From Gadus chalcogrammus (lineage: Eukaryota; Chordata; Actinopteri; Gadiformes; Gadidae), in contig NC_079419.1 of NCBI RefSeq assembly GCF_026213295.1, positions 17,521,228 through 17,585,227 on the forward strand: DNA of 64,000 bases, given 5' to 3'. Both the position numbers and the translations under genes were made by a program. A model generated the notes under the pieces. It worked only from the letters and a program-made list of their open reading frames with translations. It searched no databases and was not told where the DNA came from. Below, piece by piece: positions 17,206 to 49,419 of the stretch. The number at the start of each line of letters is the position of its first letter. Within the stretch, counting starts at the first letter, position 1.

Positions 17206-18262
17206 AGAGAGAAGGGGGGAGATGAGAGAAACATATTTGTAATCTTCACTGTACAATGACTTCCATGTTGGCTCCCAACCCTTTGTTGAAATGATTGTAC
17301 TATTTCCACAATGTAAGATTGGCAACACACTGGACTGCTGGCCATTATTCAATTATCTGTGTTCATGAAGCCATTTAATCACTAATTTGTGGCTTAGCAG
17401 TTTATCTGCTGGATTGGATGGAATCCGCGAAAGATTGGTGGGCTGAGTTTGTGCAGGATGTCCAAGCTATTCTGCCAGACACTTGTGTTTGCATGGCTCT
17501 TGAACATCGTGAAGCTTGAACCTACAACTGCTACACTGCAAAGGGATAGGGTGTGTTTCTGAATACTGGTGCCAATCCAAGAGAGGCATATTTAATCACT
17601 GATAAAACTGCATCGGAAGAATACGGTGCATTCACTTAATATTTCTTTCAAGATACATTTTGAGGTGTAAAGAAGACACCGCCGTACTTCATGCCAGATA
17701 TTCTGATAATGCTTAAATCTAGGTTAATTTGTATAAATTGGTACATCATTTGGTTGGCTTTCCTCTGTTTTGCCTCACTTTAGATATAAGGCCTTTTGTT
17801 TTTTGGTGACGGTTTACTTATGTTGGGGGGGACTGTAGAAGGTGCTTCAGTGGTGACCTTTCTTCTTCTATTGTTAAATGAGGGGCTTCTTTTAGGTTGG
17901 TGTTGTAACCCATTATTGCTGCAGTTTGTGCTTTTGTTGTCGCTACTCTAGTTGCTGCTGCTACCAGTTTTGGAATGACTTGAGGTGAAGCAAAATGTTT
18001 AAAACGCTTTGGCATGAACCTCAAAACTGCACCAAGGAGAATACCTTTTTTTTTTTTCTGTGTATCCGTAACTTAAAGCCTCAATCTTTTGGTATCTCTT
18101 GGTCCCCTTAGAGACTGATGTAATTCTGAAAATAAGATTTGATTCATGGCAGTAGCCTAGGACAAATGTTATGTTTAATGTCATCCTCTGTTCAGCCATT
18201 TGTCTTTTTCTTTGTGTATTTCCTCTTATCAATAACATTTTAAATAAATATGTTTTATGACA
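16970..18262 (+). other. map2k2: map2k2 3' UTR with poly(A) signal
   Basis: No further coding exon follows the stop codon. A canonical AATAAA at 18243-18248 lies shortly before an A-rich stretch, giving a 3' UTR of about 1.3 kb. A (GA)n array at about 17119-17217 would be transcribed within it. Confidence 0.55.
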
Positions 18263-18822
18263 AAAAAAAATCAAGTTGCCTTTTTGTATACACAAATCAT
18301 AAAGTGTATGTATGGTGATATTCATCAAGGTGACTTCCTTCTATGAAATGTAAAATGGCTAATTGTTGTACACTCATTTCACCACAAGGAGGAAGCACAT
18401 TAGAATACACCACACCAAGGCCTTTTTTTTGTAATCGAAAAACGTTGTCATACTATGATATTATACCCTGGCTATGAACAGAAAAAGATGTAAGAATAAG
18501 TGTTCATTTGCATACATTATAGTTAGTCTAAAACGCAGTGTGGGATGACCGAACTGAAAAACTGAAAGCATGGTACCTTTTTAAGCTCCTCCACAAAGGT
18601 TATTGTGTATTTTCATCTGCACTAAAGTCTGCTTGTATCTATCACGAGGATGTAATGTCTGCTTTGAATGTGTCAAACTGCTGAGAGGAAAAGGCCTTGA
18701 GCTGTGGAGAGACGGCTATGGCGTTGCAGTGTGCGCTAAGTTTAAGAGGTAGTAATGGGCAAGCGTGCAGGGGGGCTGTGCTGCAGCAGCAGAGAGAAAC
18801 AGCAAAGTCTGCAGTCATTAAT

Positions 18823-18838
18823 ATGCAAATATGCAAAT
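18823..18838 (+). promoter_or_regulatory. Tandem octamer (ATGCAAAT)2
   Basis: Two perfect ATGCAAAT octamers abut head to tail. Within the next 60 bases there are TAATTA, a CTTTGAT (TCF/LEF-like) and GCTAATGAATT. Octamers bind POU factors. Such a motif mix is typical of developmental enhancers, but function here is inference. Confidence 0.4.
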
Positions 18839-19974
18839 GAGAGTGTAATTAAGATTGGGCGTTTGTCAGTCTCTCTTTGATTGCTAATGAATTCCAATCT
18901 GCAAGAAAGGGGGAGGGGAAGATAAGCTGAAAATTAGGAAAAAAGAGGGACGGTATTGTGCTTCTCTCGTGTTATAAAACCGTGGTATGGCGTGTGGTCC
19001 ACAGCATACAAATGCACTCATTAGCGCAGCGAAATATATTCTTGCATCGTCCACCATAAAGTAACGACGGTGACAAGCTACACATGCACAGGAACACGAC
19101 AGGATAGAGTATGCGTAAGGCACTCAATGTATGTGGTGTAATGCTTTCCCTATAGATGCCTTCTCTCCCCCTGCTCAGACGAGTGTCATTGCATGAAAGG
19201 GACAACAGGAGAGGCTTGGGAGGGGGGTCTAGCTAGATGATTTACCCTGCACACAGTCAGTGAACACACCGCATGACAAGCTAGAGCCAACACAGGAAGG
19301 GGGCAAGACGTGTGCTCGTTAAGAGTGATGGGGGCTGACCCCTGGTGTGAGCGATGGGAAAGGTGGCGGTGGGTGTAGGGGTGGCTGTGGGGGGGAGGAG
19401 GGGGCTGCCATGCCGAGATCAGGCTCAGGTATCTCAATGGGGGGTTGCAGCGGCAGCATGTCATGTGTCACAAACAACGGTATTCTGATATTTTTGGCAA
19501 AGGGCGGTTTGCCTGCATGGCGCACACGGGCACTTGCTGGCGTTACTGCCGTTTCAGTGCTCCCCAGATATGTATCCATCTTGCTCTCTTTAACATTAAA
19601 CGGTGTGATGGAGACATGGAATAAATAACATTTTTGATGAAGAACGTCGAAGGCAGCTGCCTCTGTCGGCTAATGATTTATTTGATACGCTTCTGTTTTG
19701 TACACATTTTACAAGGCTGGACAGAGCCCATTATATACAGCACCCATGCCTGCAATTCACACCCCATAAAATCCATTGCTTTACTGTATGTATCTTTCAG
19801 AGAGAATACTTCAAGACGAAAGCATGGCACTATATCTTTACTGTCCATTGAGGACACACCCAGATGCTCCTGATAAATGTCACCAATGTTTGAGAAAGAA
19901 TCATTGACAAACAAGTATAGCACGTTGAGGCCAGGCAGGAGAGTGTGAGTGTTGGCTGTCACTATGGAGGATTT

Positions 19975-19993
19975 GAGTGTGTGTGTGTGTGTT

Positions 19994-20070
<77 letters not shown>
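19975..20070. repeat. (GT)n microsatellite
   Basis: The GT array has two GTTT interruptions near the left end and TCCT at the right edge. Confidence 0.95.
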
Positions 20071-20071
<1 letters not shown>

Positions 20072-21989
20072 CCTGTGTGTGTGTGCGTGTTTGGCTGGGT
20101 GTTTGTCTATGTCTGTGTGTGTGTTGGTGGCCCTGACAGAATGTTCAACAGGAAACAGGAAACCAAAAGTCATAACAGGAAGTCCCAGGTTTTCATACTG
20201 TACCTGATGCGTGGGTGGCTTCATTTGGGGGAACCCAAATTGCATATGCTCTGTATGGCATAGGAAGAGGAAGAAACAGAGACGAGGCTCATGCATGTCG
20301 AGGAGGTCGCACTTTGGGGTTGGAGTAAATAGGAGTTCCACTCTAAAAATAGTTTGTCGTTTTTTTCATGCGTCTTCTGCACCTTGATGTTATTTTGCAG
20401 CCTGCTGCTTGTCCTACTTTTCTTAAAGGAACAACCATAACACTGTTTGATGTCTCATCTGGAGAGCCGATATGATCACTGCCGTAGAAGACACGCTCCC
20501 CGTCTTTCCCCAGGTGTACACGCTCCGCCATCAATCCCTGGTACAAGACTGGTTTTGTCATAATGGGGTCTCGCATCGTCTCTGCGCTCTCACCTTTTTT
20601 TTGTCACGTTATTCAGAGCTGACTTATTGTGGTGCAGACGGAATGATTTCACACTCTGCCATAAGGAGTCCCTCTTTAGGGTCAAAGTTGCTCTTTACAG
20701 TCAGGCTATTCATACATGTTTTTTTCTTGTTTCGCCATAGACAACAGAGGCCAAACACAGTGTGTGAAGTTAAAACCTAAGATGAGACCATGAAGAGCTC
20801 CTGAGGACAAACATTAGATGTGACAAATGTCTTAAGTAAATGAAATTGCTTTGTAGCATTCATCAAATCACTTTTTTTTTTGTATGGGAGGATCATTTTA
20901 AAGAGATGCGCTTGACGCTTAAGTGTAGCTCTGAAATTGATTGTCTTAGTGCAAACCACACATGGTTCACTGTTTGTGAATAAGCCAGCACAGATGCTAC
21001 TGTGGTTATTTCCCCTCTAACCAGTTGAGGTTTTTCAAGTCCCCAAAACCAACAACATAATAGCAAATGCTTGGAAAACATGCAAACCAATGGCTACCAT
21101 CAAGTTGCATTTCTTTGAACCCAAAGGCCTATATATATTGTGCTTCGGGTTCTGCCATGTCCTGGGTTTAAATTAAGAATTAACTGATCACACATCGCCA
21201 TTGACGCTCGATACACGTTGGCAGTGATAGGTTACTCAACCATTATTTTATTCTTGTTTTCATACCCACATGCATGTATATCCACACACTTGTCTATATG
21301 GTCCACTCAACATGGCAGACACAGCTGTCAGTTCTTTGTTGTCCTCCAAATCCATTCAATGACTGTTTACCTGAACCATTTGTTGACTAGCCATGAGCCA
21401 TTGGATCAGAACCAAAACGCTTCTTCTAAATTTAACGTTACAGCCAATGTCATACAGCCGTTCAGATATTAGGGTTTAAGCATTAGGGTTACAAGCACGC
21501 TAACCCCATTGGACACTGTAGTTCTATCTTAATGCATTATATTTCCCTCGCAGTCATCTATGCTATGGTATTACTACAATTCTCCTTAATTCGGCACGAT
21601 GGTCATTACGTCTCACTTCCTCGCATGTGTACAAGTAGAATATCACCACACCATTGTTTTTTTTGGAGCTTAGACAGCGCTTTAATAGCAAAATAAAAAA
21701 CAACCGTTGGCTAAAATGAGGTGGCCCCAAAGGATATCGTAGAGATGTATTTGGGCAACCCTCATGTCGATCAAAATTTCCCTTTATCCAATTGGTCCCA
21801 CGTTTGGATATTATCATTCCATCTTGTACTGGTCTGTCAGTAGGCTGCTGAGCTCTGCGCTGTCCTCTTCCGCAAGGTTACATAGATCCCCACGGGTTGC
21901 CATTATGGGAATATAATATTCCACCTGAAGCTCTGCAAGTTACCTTCCGTGTTATTTAAGATACACGTGGTATGATTAAGTGATCTTTA

Positions 21990-22620
21990 AAATATTTTTC
22001 GTTCGGTAGGAAGTCGTTTGAAATCGGACACCGCTGATGTTTTAGCGTCCATCTCCTCTCGTAGGCTGCGCTGCGGAGTAATATGTTGTTGGAACCGACA
22101 ATGTGGAGGCTGTTAAAATGTCTACTAGGAAAATGAAATCGTTACAATCGTAACAATAAGAAAATCGGAATTAACACAAGAGTTGTAATTCCACCCGGAA
22201 AGACAGTTTCGATTTCGTGACCAGGACAACAACAAGCCGATCCGGTAGAGGGGAGGTTGATATTGTTTTTGCTCATCTTCATCAAACCCACGGTCCGGAG
22301 CACGGGGAAGGATCCTATCCCCAACTTTGTTTTTCTCTACTCCAGGCGCTCATTTTGTATGTTGGATGCCCGATTATTAAGTCCAGGTAATTGTGGTTTA
22401 GAAACTAAATTATATCAAGCATGTGCATGTGAAACATAGGTTGCCGGTCGGGTTTTTAACACGCTATTGTTCAACTTAAGCGCAGCGCCCAAGTTGTCGG
22501 AGGGGCCGCCGGGGGAAGCGGGCTCTTGGATTTCGGTCCGGCCTGGAGGAGGAAGACCTCGCGTTGGTTGAGCAGCGTTTTCGCTGTACGGCCAAAGACT
22601 TCTTTGTTCGGAGGCCATAA
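21990..22620 (+). promoter_or_regulatory. Candidate tcf3 promoter / non-coding first exon
   Basis: CpG-rich sequence rises here after AT-rich intergenic DNA. A good donor (TCCAG before GTAATT) ends a possible exon at 22386. tcf3 exon 2 begins at an acceptor at 24712, so an upstream non-coding exon is required. This is the best candidate region, but the start site cannot be placed. The minus strand is also open from 22618 to 22415. Confidence 0.3.
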
Positions 22621-24712
22621 CGATGTGAGCGTTTATTAAACCGGCAGCCTGATCCGAATTGAAAATTTCCGGATGGTTGCCAACTCACTTAGGTTTAGTG
22701 AAAGCGAGAGATGCGTGGTGGTTATGGAGATATAACGCTGGTCTGGACGGGTTTAGTCCTCGATCGCTGCTTAGGACACGCGCCTACACCTGTTCATCAC
22801 ATTTTGTGGTTTAATGTTGTATGGCGATACTACGTTTGTGTGATTCAACAATCTACGGTGGTGTACGACGTAGTTCCAGTTAAATGGAAAAGCGGGTGTT
22901 AATTTATTTTCACCACGATCCTGGCCAGTAAACAAAATGTGTTAGCCAGTATTTATATCTACGTCGTCCACCACATGTATCCCCGGTTTGGTCAAAGGGG
23001 TAAATATAGAAATACATGTCTTATTTGATTCCTTTTTGGCCCCCCAACTTAAACTTTTGTGGACTGAGTCTTTGTGTTCATCAATGATGAAGCTAATTGT
23101 GTGTCGCTAGTGCCCTCCTCCTCCTCGGTGTGTGGACGGGCAACAGGTTTTTAAGGTCCTTCTGAAGCCTCGCTAACATAACGGTGCTTCATAAACGCAT
23201 TCCCCTTTTGATAAATAATGACATACTGCTTAACGCATGGTCTTTGTTCTAGCCGCATTATTGCTATTTCAGCAATAAAACTTTTTACCAGTCGGGGTAG
23301 GCCGGAGGAGGCCGGGAGGGGAGAGACGGGGTGGGGGTGGCAAATGGAAGTTCCATTTGTTAGGAGGGGCTAAACACTTCTCCCCCATTTTGACCTCGGT
23401 TGAATGAGACAGGGAAGTTGAGGAACTATTGATCAAGAATGTCCAGATCCCTATATTTAGATTTTAGTGAAGTATCGGTTTAAATGCTAGACCTGTTATT
23501 CAATGATATTATTACGCTTATTACTAATTACTTGATTTGTTACAACTTTATCTCCATGGGTTTCAATTATTTAATTGAACCCCCTCAAAAGGATTGATTG
23601 AAGTGGTATACATAATTTATTGTGTGTGATCCAGTGATGGATATCTAAACCTTATTCTTAAAGTTGTAGTATTGTGTATCTGTTGGCCAATCAAGCATAC
23701 ATTGTTTACCTTAATTATCATTGTAAAACGTTTTTTTTTTACAAGTAATAAGTTTGACTGGATGAACATAAATGGTTTATTGCAAGCATTATGCCATCTT
23801 ATTGCATTGGTTCCGCCTCTTTGAATAGAATAGCAAGGTTAAAATATGCTTGCTTGTGAGAGGAAAGAGACATAGTTGGACTGGGGAATGAGCACAAGTG
23901 AAGAGTGTTTCCCCTTTGGCTGTAACCGTCTACTGTTACAAATGTGGGTTAACAGAGAAGGCACTTTTTCTGATTTATGAACAAATTGAGGTATGTCATT
24001 TATACAACAGTACATCATGGTTCGTTTTTAAAGTGGTGTTGTGTGATACTTCAACTTGTCGTTGATTTAAGACTAGGGCATTCTTTATATTTTGTTTAAC
24101 AATCAACCTGTATTCCGGTTGAACAATTCAATGGTTACAGAAAGGTGATCACTGGTGAATTACAATGATGTTGATCTGTCAAGCAAATACGTTTGGTAAC
24201 ACTAGTTAACAAACTATATATATCCTGGTTGGACTTGAGGGCCAGGCTACGCTTTCAAGTAAGGTACATTGAGGGCTGTTTTCCAATTTAAACTCTGTGT
24301 ACCCTCCTTGTAAACAGCCCCCCACAAGATAATCTCACACCATGTTCCTTCTTTAAAGCAGAGAAGAAGCCCCACCAGCGATTGTCATATTTATTTTATA
24401 ACATAGACATTAATTATGCAGTCATGGCATATTCATTGGTACACAGATGACCTATGCCCTCATAGCTGGAGTGGTTGTTGGTTGTTTGTGTACTACCAAC
24501 CGGTGTAATTTAATTGGCTTACCCCCTGGCTCCTCTCAAACTGACGACCGGGGATGTAATCGAGGTGTGCACCAGGCACACACACGCACCCATATATATT
24601 TATTTATATGTGTGTGTATGTGGTGTGTATATACCTTTTTTGAAGACGGGGTAGAGTTAACCAGCTCACAAACGGGTCCTACTAATGCTCTCCTACTCAC
24701 CTCTGCCCACAG
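22621..24712. other. Probable tcf3 intron 1
   Basis: Roughly two kilobases of AT-rich, unique-looking sequence without a recognisable exon. It ends at a good acceptor (CTGCCCACAG), after which the tcf3 leader runs from 24713. Confidence 0.4.
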
Positions 24713-24754
24713 TCACTTACTGAGACTTAAAGGGCCAACAAACAACAGCACAGA

Positions 24755-43809
<19,055 letters not shown>

Positions 43810-46800
43810 TTCTCAGGTACGTCCACCGTAAGATCGCCGGACCCGATGGATCAAGTCCAAGGTTGTGCTGCTTTCCCACGCTTAAACTGAGGCGCACCGT
43901 GCCGCGAGCTTCACCGCGTTACTAAAAAGCGAGCGCCTCAGAGGCAGGCTTTGTGAACGATGGGCTCGTCTGCAACCAATTCCGTTCAACAGTATGGCCA
44001 TTGGGCTGACTGGTTCACGGCTGAACAGGTCGGCCTCACGCTAATATCCAGATCAGTCATTTTGCTGCCTTCGTTTGGTTTCCAGTGTTGCCGCCACTGG
44101 ATGTAATATTAAATACAAAGGTAGCTGACCCATTATAATGACTCTTGGTTGTGGGCTATGATTTGAACTAGATGTCCCGCCTACTCACTAGACTGCCAAC
44201 CTGTAAGAGAAGTACTTTGTCCTTCACAGGGTATGTTCACAATTGCTCAAGGAACGTTGTTTATGAACAAGGCCATGGAAAAGCAGCATTACACATTATT
44301 ACACAAATTTATAAAGAAATGTATACGTTGGGCAAAAACCTAAGACTAATACTGTTTTGTTTTTTTTCTTCTTGCCTTGCAGTTCCTGTTGATTGTACAG
44401 CCCTTAAAACATGTGGCCTTAACCTATTATCATGCATTACAGTGCGTGTTAAAAAAAAACAGAAAACAAATGGAAAACACGGACACACACACCTCATTAC
44501 CGCAAAGCCAGTGGCCACATTCCTGATCATGAATAAGAGAGTATCAAGCACATTCATCGAAAGAGTTTTAGGAGTCTTGAAAATTGCAAATCTGTGAACT
44601 CTGAAGGGACATTTTTTTGGAGACTTTTGGAAATCGGAACATAATGAGGTCCGGTCTACCGGTTATGTTTTTTTTTTTTTGTAAGACATTTCAAAAGAAA
44701 ACAAAAGTTGGTTTCTTGTTGGGAGCAAATTGTGTTTGGATCAAATAGTACTTTTGGATAAATTGCTCAATGGAGCAAGTTTGGGATCTGTATCCTTGGA
44801 TAGTTATTCGGCATTCCCGTTGGAACAGGAGGTCTTACATTCATTACAGGCAAAAAAGGACACCAGAGTAAATCATGTGTTTGAATAATACCTGTTGTAA
44901 TGTTTGCCTATTTTAGGCATAGTGTTTGGTCATGATAAATTTACAATAATTTTCATTTCCCCCTTAAAAGATGACTGAAATATGGATGTAGGTTTGGAGA
45001 GACAAGGCCATAATAGCATTTGAAATACTGGACAGAGATGTTTCATCTTTTGTGTGCGTGTGTGTATGCTAGTCACTATTGGCTGTAGATTGTTTTTTTT
45101 TAAGATAAAAAAAACTGAACTCTGCCAGTCACGGACTTAGGTATTTGTTATTTTAACCATTGGTACCCCCAACTATTACGTCCCGGCCATCTTTTAATGT
45201 CACTGCCATGGTTACAGAATGGAACGACTGCCAGAGAGGGATAAACCACCGACCGACACAAGAGAGAGGACTCATTACCAGTGGAGCTTCCCGCTGATCA
45301 CATGGGGGGAGGGGAGGGGGAGGGGGGGGGGGGGGATGGGTGGGTTGTGTGCATGCGCACGCCATTTGGATACTGCTGCTGGACGGAGGCAAACGCAACG
45401 TAACCTTCACTGCCCTCGGCGCCATTCATCCTCGGCCGGTTGTCATGGCAACCCCCGGGGCACGTGGAGACAGGGCCCGTCGGAGTTTCCTCCACCCGCG
45501 GCGGCGGCGGTGGCAGCGGCGGCGCGGACGGGTCGCCGTGTTCCTGCCATGCCCCCAGGGCCCGCCGAGAACCTTGGGACGCTTTTCATAACCGCACGGC
45601 GGAGAACCTTCTGTTGTGGCCAGGGCCACACTCACTCGGATGTGGGAGACTTAATGTAGGACTGAGAGCGAACTGTATTTTAGTAAACTGCATTTAACCA
45701 GGAAATTGAAAAAAAAAAAAAAGATTTGAAAGGGATCATGAGTGTTATTGCGCTACCTTCTGGTAGTATTACCCCATTGCCATTGTTTTGATTTGTTTCT
45801 TTGTTCATGTTTTATTTTGGCTGTTGTTGCATTTGGTGTCCCCATCCCCCCCAGCCGATCCCCCCCCCCCCCCCCACCGATTTTCCCCAGCCCCCCCAAC
45901 CCATCCTCCCGTTTTTTTTATTATTATTGCAAACATGTTTGTAAGAATCTTCCTTTTTTTGTAGAATTTAATAATCTTTCAGTTTTTGTATTGTATTTTT
46001 TACTTTGTAAGATAGATGTATCAGTTTTTACTTTTGGAATGCTTTTTGTTTGTTTGTTTACATTGTTTAAATTGAAGAAAGCTCAATTTAGATGCCAGGA
46101 ACAAAGTGAGGTGTACCCCTTTTATTTTAAATGGATTTGTGTCCGGTGCTTGGATGTTAGAAATGCCAATATTTTCTACCAGCAGCACAAAATTGCTATG
46201 CTTTTTCAAAATACGTTTCGAAAAATGTACTATAACACGAGGCATAGTGGAAATCTTCTGCCGCTTGCAAGTTGGGTGTCATAATACATACTTTTGTTGA
46301 ACATTTTCTTCACCAAAGCCCCACTCTTCCTTTGACTGAAGTCCCGGCCCATATCAATTACTGACTCTTGTTAGGTACGTTTGTTGTGTACAATCTGCTT
46401 AATATTCCTAGTTTCATTATGACAGCATATGAAACATATAAACAAATCAAAAGGGTGGCCTTAGTCTTTTCCTGACTTTGGGAGTTTTGATAATGGTTGC
46501 TCACTAGTGCCTGAATACCTGTCTACTACACAGTGAAAGACTACTAGGTTGTACCTTTTTATAAAAACATGTATTTAAAAAAAAAAAAAAAAAGATTTAC
46601 TTAGGACATTTGACATTGTCTCAGCACATCAAAATGAACAATTCAATTTACATCCCAGCTCATCAAAATGAACAATTAAACTTACATCTCAGTGCATCAA
46701 AATGAACAATGACACTTCATGGCACTGATTTCTGTCAGTTCGTGAAGTAAGATATAGTTAATGAATTTATAGGATAGGGGAAAACACCCCGATTACATCA

Positions 46801-47490
46801 TGTTTTTAACTTGGTAAGAGGACCCTAACGACTATTTCAAACGTATCTAGTATGTACTGAATTTATTTAAGAAATATATCTTCATCCCTGATGGCATGTG
46901 CATTATATATGTACAGCGGTATGTCCACATCAGTTTTATTGTTGTAAACGGATACTGATATGTAACAGTGTTTTGTATACCAATATTGGTCATTTTGTCC
47001 GTTTGTTTCATGCTCGCCCGATGGAGCAGCGCTGTCAATTCTCCCAAACTCCTGTCCCGCACACCCGACTTATCTGGGTGCGCTTTTGGTCCGATGTATG
47101 AAAGTGAAATTACACATTGCTACATTTCATTTACCTTTATGAGAAAGATTTCTACAGTATATTCTGTGTTCCAAGACACACAAGATATTTTGTGTTATTT
47201 TTTTGGCGGGGGAAGACCAACTCAACCTACTCTTGTACACAATAGATACACTGCTCCACAAGCCACTGTCTCATCATCATATTTGGGGACACTATGTATG
47301 TAAGGTATGTCCTCAAAGTGCCTCCAGTTTCCTATTTTTTATATATAAAGTAGATATTGAGAGCTGTCGTGTATATAACAGTAATGTAGCAATAAATGTG
47401 CCATTTTTAATAACAATACATACATTTTCCAATGTCTTGTTTGAGCTAAATGGAAAAAAATACTAATAAATGGTTACATAAGGCTTTTCT
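43810..47490 (+). other. tcf3: tcf3 3' UTR with two poly(A) signals
   Basis: No coding exon follows the tcf3 stop codon. AATAAA hexamers at 47391-47396 and 47465-47470 are the first good poly(A) signals before the next promoter, implying a 3' UTR of about 3.6 kb. It contains a C run at about 45859-45875, an A run near 46578-46593 and a 34-bp tandem repeat. A shorter form is possible. Confidence 0.5.
46622..46722. repeat. 34-bp tandem repeat, about three copies, in tcf3 3' UTR
   Basis: Copies begin at 46622, 46656 and 46690. Each carries CATCAAAATGAACAAT preceded by CAG and followed by a diverged ACTTACATCT-like end. Confidence 0.85.
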
Positions 47491-47841
47491 CTGCTATGGA
47501 CAACGGCAAAGGTAATGTTTTGCTTTGTATAGGGTAAATTGACTTTCTATAATACTTAGTTATTTTTATTAATTCAGTAATTTCGGTTCTGTGTTTTTCT
47601 AATTTACTGAGCTGCACTGCATAGGCCTTCATATAAAATCAACTGCAGTATACTGCAAATGGACATTAGTTAAATGATCCCAATACATTACAAATATTAT
47701 CTAGCGATCAGCTAACCATGTCTTTGTCTTACATGGTTCCATGTTAACTTCAATAATAGGCCTACTAAAATAAACCTTTGCGAGGTATTACTTTCATCAA
47801 ACTAAAAGGTGACAGCCAACTGGTGTTTACAGAAGATTTGT

Positions 47842-47983
47842 TGCGCGTGCGCAATGAGGCCTGGGCGCTAGTATATATAAAGTTTCGACCTTCGATACTT
47901 TCGCTTGCTTTGTTTACGTGGCGGAACAAACTAAATTGACTTCTAAATTCACCGGGAAGAAGAAAGTGTGCATCGCCAATCCT
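47842..47983 (+). promoter_or_regulatory. Promoter and first exon of a small gene: NRF-1 site plus TATA box
   Basis: TGCGCGTGCGCA at 47842-47853 matches the NRF-1 consensus YGCGCAYGCGCR on the minus strand. A TATATAAA box follows at 47874-47881. A non-coding exon can run from about 47905 to a CCTG/GTAAGA donor at 47984. NRF-1 classically controls nuclear genes for respiratory-chain subunits. Confidence 0.55.
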
Positions 47984-48460
47984 GGTAAGACTTATTCGAT
48001 CAGTCAGCTCCCACTATGAATGGCCATGAACGGCTAGTAGGCCAACCAGCCTGAACTGTGCTGGTCTGATTGCCTCGCTCACAAGCTATCCGTAGTCAGT
48101 GTTGCCAGATTTGGCCCGATTTCCCGCCCAAGCTGGCAACCCCGGCCGTATTCCGCAACTGCCTGGTAGCCTACCTAACAATGCTGCCAGTCATCCTTAC
48201 ATTTTGTCTGTTTTCTACACTTTATAAATACCAGATTGCTTCGATGCGTGTGTTGATGTCCTCAAATATAACTTGTAGCTGTTCTAGAATGTTTACAGAA
48301 AACTTTTTTTTAGGCCTACTAGTACACTTTGGATATAACCCATTTGTTTGACATTATATATTACTAACATATAGCCTAATGGCATTATAATTATTTTGAT
48401 AGTACGCTGAAATAAGTGAATAACTAATCAAGCTCTTGTTCTCTGTGCAGAGTCGCCTAC

Positions 48461-49083
48461 ATGGCTTTTAAGGGGACGGTGGGAGATGTGGTTCACCTTA
48501 CCTACTGGACTATCAACAGCAAGCAAATTCACGGGAAATTACGAGTAGTTTATGTAAGTGGTGAAAGTTAGTTTTAAATTATGATCCTATAATTATTTTA
48601 TAATAAAATCACCATATTAACTATACATATTATAATTCATTCTTAGCATCACATCCTAAGACTGTGATGCTATCATTAAGACAAACCTCTCCAGGTTGAG
48701 GTTAGAATTACGAAATGGCATCCCGATTACTCTCATTCTCATTTATATCTAGGGGTTTGAGTCTATAAATTACACTGAAATTGCTGTATCTCCAGATGAA
48801 CACAGGGTGGCACTATTTCCACCTCCATAAAAGGCTGCAAGTGACAGAATATAAATTGCTCCCTATAATGTCATTTTCTTCTTTCCAAGCACATATGCAT
48901 CTCATCGAGGGATTAGTTACAAGATTGTTATTATTTTCAAAAAAAGGCATGGAAACATCCCTCATTCAACCAATTAGAATTCTTAAAGAAGAGGTGGAGG
49001 ACTTCTGTCCCCTTTAAACTCCTTCCTCTGTCCCTGGCCCACAGGACACAGTAGGTGCACAACCTGCAACCATACCTGTTTGA
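48461..49083 (+). CDS. Putative 43-aa spliced small protein at the uqcr11 position
   Basis: Exon 48451-48553 has a good acceptor (TCTGTGCAG) and donor (TAT/GTAAGT). A third exon begins at 49045 after a good polypyrimidine tract, and AATAAA lies at 49399-49404. Joined in frame, the first ATG encodes 43 residues starting MAFKGTVGDVVHLTYW and ending PATIPV. I do not recognise the product. In mammals UQCR11, a 56-aa complex III subunit, lies between TCF3 and MBD3. Fragments such as AYM..GTVGDV and INSK faintly echo UQCR11 (AYTWG-VG, INGK), but no intact UQCR11 frame exists. It may be a decayed or rewired uqcr11, an unrelated micropeptide or a non-coding RNA. The splice sites are better supported than the protein. 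Confidence 0.3.
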
Positions 49084-49419
49084 GCCATGAGCGCAGCTAG
49101 CTCCAGAATCAGCCTACAGGGCAGAGGCTATGGATGAGCAGGACTGAGCAGGAAGTGAGCTACTGGTATTCGCAATGTATTTTATTTTAGACAAGACTAT
49201 TGGAAAAATGTTATCAGTATGTTTACATGTATTCCTTTTGACAAATATTCCTAAGTATTTATATCAATGTTTGACGAGGTGAGTAACACAATTATATGAC
49301 CACTCCGCTGATATATCCTACATGCCTTCGTTAATATCATAGATCAAAAGATTGCACTTTTTTTAGACATTGTGTTGTGGATACATTCTCCAGACCAAAA
49401 TAAATGCTGCAATGTGATG

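Larger units (their letters stand above)
18263..21990. other. Region between map2k2 and tcf3
   Basis: No supported gene was found. The stretch contains a (GT)n array at 19975-20070 and a cluster of homeodomain/POU-type motifs around 18815-18900. Short open frames exist on both strands (for example minus strand 20576-20343 and 19579-19319) but resemble no family I know. Confidence 0.5.

Noticed and set aside
20343..20576. Minus-strand frame with a protein-like stretch (RVHLGKDGERVFYGSDHIG)
   Set aside because: Short, isolated, no recognisable domain and no partner exons.
22415..22618. Minus-strand frame starting MASEQRSLWPYSENAAQ, which might be the first exon of a gene divergent from tcf3
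   Set aside because: Composition looks protein-like and the start context is acceptable, but no convincing donor or downstream minus-strand exon was found and the sequence matches no family I know. CpG islands often open such frames.
44172..44597. 141-codon plus-strand frame after the tcf3 stop
   Set aside because: It lies in the tcf3 3' UTR, has no family resemblance, and includes lysine runs from poly(A).
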